NCBI GenBank assembly: GCA_017517385.1
Contig: JAFWZG010000054.1
Coordinates: forward strand, 62,001 to 126,000
DNA from: Akkermansia sp.
GTDB taxonomy: Bacteria; Verrucomicrobiota; Verrucomicrobiia; Verrucomicrobiales; Akkermansiaceae
DNA: 64,000 nt
Reading direction: 5' to 3'
A model generated the notes under the pieces. That model ran no database searches, had not been told where the DNA came from, and worked only from the letters and a program-made list of their open reading frames with translations. Of this stretch, positions 61,356 to 64,000 are shown piece by piece. The position numbers and the translations under genes are program-made. Within the stretch, counting starts at the first letter, position 1; the number at the start of each line of letters is the position of its first letter.

Positions 61356-62087
61356 ATGAAAATTCTCGTTACAGGCATTTCCGGGCGCATGGGACAGGCT
61401 GTGAAGCAGGCTGTAGAGTTGACGTCCGGCGCGGAACTGGCCTCCACACATGATGTAGGTCAGGATATCACAGCGGCCATGCAGCAGGCAGAAATTGCCA
61501 TTGACTTCTCCTTCCACGGCTTCACCCCCGAACTGTTGGCTACAGCTGTAGCACAGGGCAAGCCCCTCGTTATCGGCACCACCGGTCACACCGCAGAGGA
61601 AAAAGCCGCCATCACTGAGGCATCCAAACAGATTCCTATCGTATTCGCCAGTAACTATTCCGTGGGCGTAAACACCCTCTTCTGGCTCACCCGTAAGGCT
61701 ACCGCCATCCTGAAGGATTACGATATTGAAATTATCGAGATGCACCACCATCACAAGCTGGATGCTCCCAGCGGCACCGCTCGCACTCTGGCCGAAGTGG
61801 TATGTGATGTTACCGGTTTGGATTACGAAAAGGACGTGATGCACGGCCGCAATGGTCTCGTGGGAGCCCGCCCGCAAGCCCAGATTGGCATGCACTCCAT
61901 GCGTGGTGGTGACGTAGTAGGTGATCACACCGTCATGTATGCTACGGATGGCGAGCGCGTGGAACTCACGCACAAGGCGTCCAGCCGTATGACTTTTGCC
62001 AGTGGCGCCGTTCGCGCCGCTCTCTGGCTGGCCGATAAGCCCGCCGGTCTCTACACCATGCAGGATGTGCTGGGTTTCAATGACTGA
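61356..62087 (+). CDS. dapB: 4-hydroxy-tetrahydrodipicolinate reductase
   Basis: The NAD(P)H-dependent next step after DapA (243 aa). The nucleotide loop is VTGISGRMGQAV (4-15). The catalytic region is EMHHHHKLDAPSGTA, containing the family's HHxxKxDxPSGTA. GRNGLVGARP and the terminal GLYTMQDVLGF are also typical. It is slightly shorter than the E. coli enzyme (273), lacking some of the N-terminal domain loops. The start has no Shine-Dalgarno sequence. Its last codons overlap folK by 8 nt. Confidence 0.96.
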   Translation: MKILVTGISGRMGQAVKQAVELTSGAELASTHDVGQDITAAMQQAEIAIDFSFHGFTPELLATAVAQGKPLVIGTTGHTAEEKAAITEASKQIPIVFASNYSVGVNTLFWLTRKATAILKDYDIEIIEMHHHHKLDAPSGTARTLAEVVCDVTGLDYEKDVMHGRNGLVGARPQAQIGMHSMRGGDVVGDHTVMYATDGERVELTHKASSRMTFASGAVRAALWLADKPAGLYTMQDVLGFND

Positions 62088-62580
62088 ACCTGTCAAAGCC
62101 TGTATAGCTCTTGGTTCCAACGTGGGAGATAGATTAGCCACGTTGGAACGAGCTTGTGATTACCTGGCCGACGTCTTCGGCAGCCTCCGCCTTTCCCAAT
62201 TATATGAAACGGAGCCGGTCGGCTGCCCGGAAGGCTCCCCCCTGTTTCTGAATGCCTGTGTAGAGGTAAGCACGGATATGGAGCCAAAAGCGCTCCTTTC
62301 TCTCTGTCAGAAAATCGAAAATGAGCTTGGCCGTGAACGTACCGGCGAGTACGGCGCACCCCGCACCTGTGATGTGGATGTGATTTATCACGGCGAAACC
62401 ATAATGAATACGCCTGAGCTGACACTCCCGCATCCACGCGCACACATACGCGAGTTTGTTCTGAGGCCTCTTTGTGATATAGACCCGCAACTGCGCCTTC
62501 CCGGACAACCTCTTACGGTGAGTGAACTTCTTGCTGCCCTGCCCGCCGAGAGGCCGCAGGTCGTTCCTTTTGATTTGTAA
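62080..62580 (+). CDS. folK: 2-amino-4-hydroxy-6-hydroxymethyldihydropteridine pyrophosphokinase
   Basis: HPPK of folate biosynthesis, transferring pyrophosphate from ATP to the pterin (166 aa). Diagnostic motifs are ALGSNVGDR (about 9-17), SQLYETEPVG, the ENELGRERTGEYGAPRTCDVDVIY block with the two magnesium-binding aspartates, and LPHPRAHIREFVLRPL. The frame is open further upstream, but ATG 62080, overlapping the end of dapB, matches the family N-terminus. Confidence 0.95.
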   Translation: MTEPVKACIALGSNVGDRLATLERACDYLADVFGSLRLSQLYETEPVGCPEGSPLFLNACVEVSTDMEPKALLSLCQKIENELGRERTGEYGAPRTCDVDVIYHGETIMNTPELTLPHPRAHIREFVLRPLCDIDPQLRLPGQPLTVSELLAALPAERPQVVPFDL

Positions 62581-62590
62581 TTGAATAGCC

Positions 62591-63355
62591 ATGAACAGCA
62601 AAATCGCCGCAATCATCGCCCGTAAGGGTAATGTGCCTGTTTCTGAACTGACTGCTTATGATTACCCCACTGCCCGCCTCGTGGATGAGGCTGGAGTGGA
62701 TATGATTCTTGTGGGTGATTCGCTCGGTATGGTTATGCTCGGCTACCCGGACACCACCCACGTAACCCTCGCGCATATGCTTCACCATGTAGAGGCTGTG
62801 GCCCGTGCTGCAAAAAATGCTGTGGTTGTGGCTGACATGCCTATCAATACATACAACACCCCGGAACAAGCTCTAGAAACGGCACGCGCTCTCATGGCGG
62901 TGGGCGCTGATGCTGTAAAGCTTGAAGGTGGCGAAGCCATGGAAGCGCAAATTCGTGCCATTACCCAAGCGGGAATTCCCGTGCAGGGCCATATCGGACT
63001 CCTGCCCCAGAAAGTGAAGGAAGAAGGTGGCTACCGCATGCATGGCAAGACGGACGAGGAAGCGGCTGCTATCATGCGTGATATGGAGGCGGTGGTACGT
63101 GCCGGCGCATTCTCCGTGGTTATCGAGTGTACCAAGCATGCTGTAGCCAAGGCGATTACTAAAGCATGTCCCATCATCACTATCGGCATCGGCGCGGGCC
63201 GAGGCACCTGTGATGGTGAGGTTGCTGTATTCCATGACTTGGTGGGTGCATATCCGTGGTTCATCCCGTCATTTGCCAGACCAAAGGCTAACATTGCCTC
63301 TGAAATCACACGTTCTGTGAAAGAATACATCGCTGAGGTTCAGAAGCCTATCTGA
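62591..63355 (+). CDS. panB: 3-methyl-2-oxobutanoate hydroxymethyltransferase
   Basis: First committed step of pantothenate synthesis (254 aa), adding hydroxymethyl from 5,10-methylene-THF to alpha-ketoisovalerate. Diagnostic blocks are LTAYDYPTARLVDEAGVDMI, LVGDSLGMVMLGYPDTTHV (metal Asp), ADMPINTYNT, KLEGG, HIGLLPQ and IGIGAGRGTCDGEVAVFHDL. The length is close to the E. coli enzyme (264). It lies 10 nt after folK, continuing the biosynthetic operon (folate and pantothenate share the one-carbon link). Confidence 0.96.
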   Translation: MNSKIAAIIARKGNVPVSELTAYDYPTARLVDEAGVDMILVGDSLGMVMLGYPDTTHVTLAHMLHHVEAVARAAKNAVVVADMPINTYNTPEQALETARALMAVGADAVKLEGGEAMEAQIRAITQAGIPVQGHIGLLPQKVKEEGGYRMHGKTDEEAAAIMRDMEAVVRAGAFSVVIECTKHAVAKAITKACPIITIGIGAGRGTCDGEVAVFHDLVGAYPWFIPSFARPKANIASEITRSVKEYIAEVQKPI

Positions 63356-63395
63356 TATTCAACAGCTGCCCCGTGGCAAACGTCGGAGGATTGAC

Positions 63396-64000
63396 ATGAA
63401 ATCCATTTTCATTTTCGCATCAGCTGCATTGTTTTTCGCACTCGGCTGGTATTCCGGCATGGAAGCTCCCATGCAACCTGCTCTCTGGGGAGCTGTTGGA
63501 ACGTCAGTCCTTCTCTATTGGCCACGCCGTTCGGTGATGCAGGTAATATCCCTTTGCTGGCTGTGTGTCCTGCTGTACGGAGTGGCGGCGTTTGTTGTGG
63601 CTCCCCGTGAGGAGGGGTATATGCCTAGTGGCGCAGCCATGATCGTGCTTTTCGCCGTGCCGTTTCTGATGGTGCTAGTGCCCATCGTGGTAATATTTTT
63701 CCGTGCTGCTTATCGTGACCACATGCGCACAGTACTAGAAGAGGCCGTCCTCGCCGCTACTGATCCTCTTGCAGGGCCGGAAAGCGGAGCTATGGAAAAG
63801 GCCCTAGAACTATTGCGGCAAGGAACATGTGCAGACTTCATACCAGACGCCATGGTAGACCGCGATGAACTTGTATTCGAAGCGGTGGACACACCAGATT
63901 CACAAGCCGTTCAGAATGCAGTTGAGCTCATCCCCTTGCTTGGGAAAGCAGGAGCATATATCAGCGAAGACGCTCTTAAATCTGCCCGTTATAACTGCCC
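63396..64000 (+). CDS. Membrane protein, runs off the window end
   Basis: An open frame starting at ATG 63396 with a good Shine-Dalgarno sequence (GGAGG about 8 nt upstream) and still open at the window edge (201 codons seen). It has about four hydrophobic segments in the first 105 residues (start MKSIFIFASAALFFALGW; SVLLYW; VISLCWLCVLLYGVAAF; AMIVLFAVPFLMVLVPIVVIF). A soluble helical part follows (HMRTVLEEAVLAATDPLAGP). The family is not recognised, and the C-terminal part is outside the window. Confidence 0.65.
   Translation, partial: MKSIFIFASAALFFALGWYSGMEAPMQPALWGAVGTSVLLYWPRRSVMQVISLCWLCVLLYGVAAFVVAPREEGYMPSGAAMIVLFAVPFLMVLVPIVVIFFRAAYRDHMRTVLEEAVLAATDPLAGPESGAMEKALELLRQGTCADFIPDAMVDRDELVFEAVDTPDSQAVQNAVELIPLLGKAGAYISEDALKSARYNC

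Noticed and set aside
1-64000. tRNA genes, rRNA genes, CRISPR arrays, prophage genes
   Set aside because: I read the intergenic regions for cloverleaf ends, regularly spaced repeats and phage modules and found none.

Overview
The window looks like a chromosomal segment of a gut-type Verrucomicrobiota bacterium close to Akkermansia. That placement is an inference from several things: a small secreted protein ending in a PEP-CTERM sorting signal, two adjacent bactofilin genes, a Gld-type ABC/DUF4340 operon, sugar-scavenging genes (GH20 hexosaminidase, FucO-type lactaldehyde reductase, ROK kinase) and the rarity of Shine-Dalgarno sequences. No prophage, CRISPR array, tRNA or rRNA was seen. The only mobile-element trace is a truncated transposase near 27.8-28.1 kb.

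Layout. 0-9.4 kb: housekeeping and envelope genes: def, mutL, a ROK kinase, an RsmB-type methyltransferase, two small secreted proteins, aroK, tlyA, a proline-rich lipoprotein and an OsmC protein. 9.5-20.6 kb: one long tightly packed operon with a Gld-type ABC exporter (ATPase, permease, GldG-like, DUF4340), then prmA, tsaB, a YkgJ cysteine-cluster protein and a 1188-residue ABC half-transporter with N-terminal TerB-like and FHA-like regions. 20.7-26.2 kb: the first RND efflux operon. 26.4-31 kb: a secreted C39-like protease, the transposase relic, a DUF418 membrane protein, dxr and the RNase P RNA gene rnpB. 31-35.6 kb: a PAS/PP2C phosphatase and three poorly known proteins. 35.7-41.8 kb: the second RND efflux operon. 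41.9-49.8 kb: a small membrane protein, the PEP-CTERM protein, miaB, a transglutaminase-like protein, a short UvrA paralogue and two bactofilins. 50-58 kb: fucO, a thioredoxin-like protein, a tri-heme cytochrome c peroxidase, a YycJ-type hydrolase, a GH20 hexosaminidase, a Sel1-like protein and adk. 58-64 kb: a large secreted protein of unknown role and the dapA-dapB-folK-panB biosynthetic cluster.

Two observations stand out. First, both RND pumps are paired with a membrane-fusion protein that is two complete AcrA-like adaptors fused head to tail. Within each fusion the two halves share motifs with one another that they do not share with the other fusion, so the duplication seems to have happened twice. 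The second fusion also carries a 13-residue repeat array near its C-terminus. Second, many genes have a clear sigma70-type promoter (TTGCAA-like -35, 16-18 nt spacer, TAGAAT/TATAAT -10) whose -10 box ends only 6-11 nt before the ATG, which predicts leaderless or nearly leaderless mRNAs. Most internal operon genes also lack a Shine-Dalgarno sequence. All functional statements rest on motif recognition by eye; no database search or computed alignment was run.
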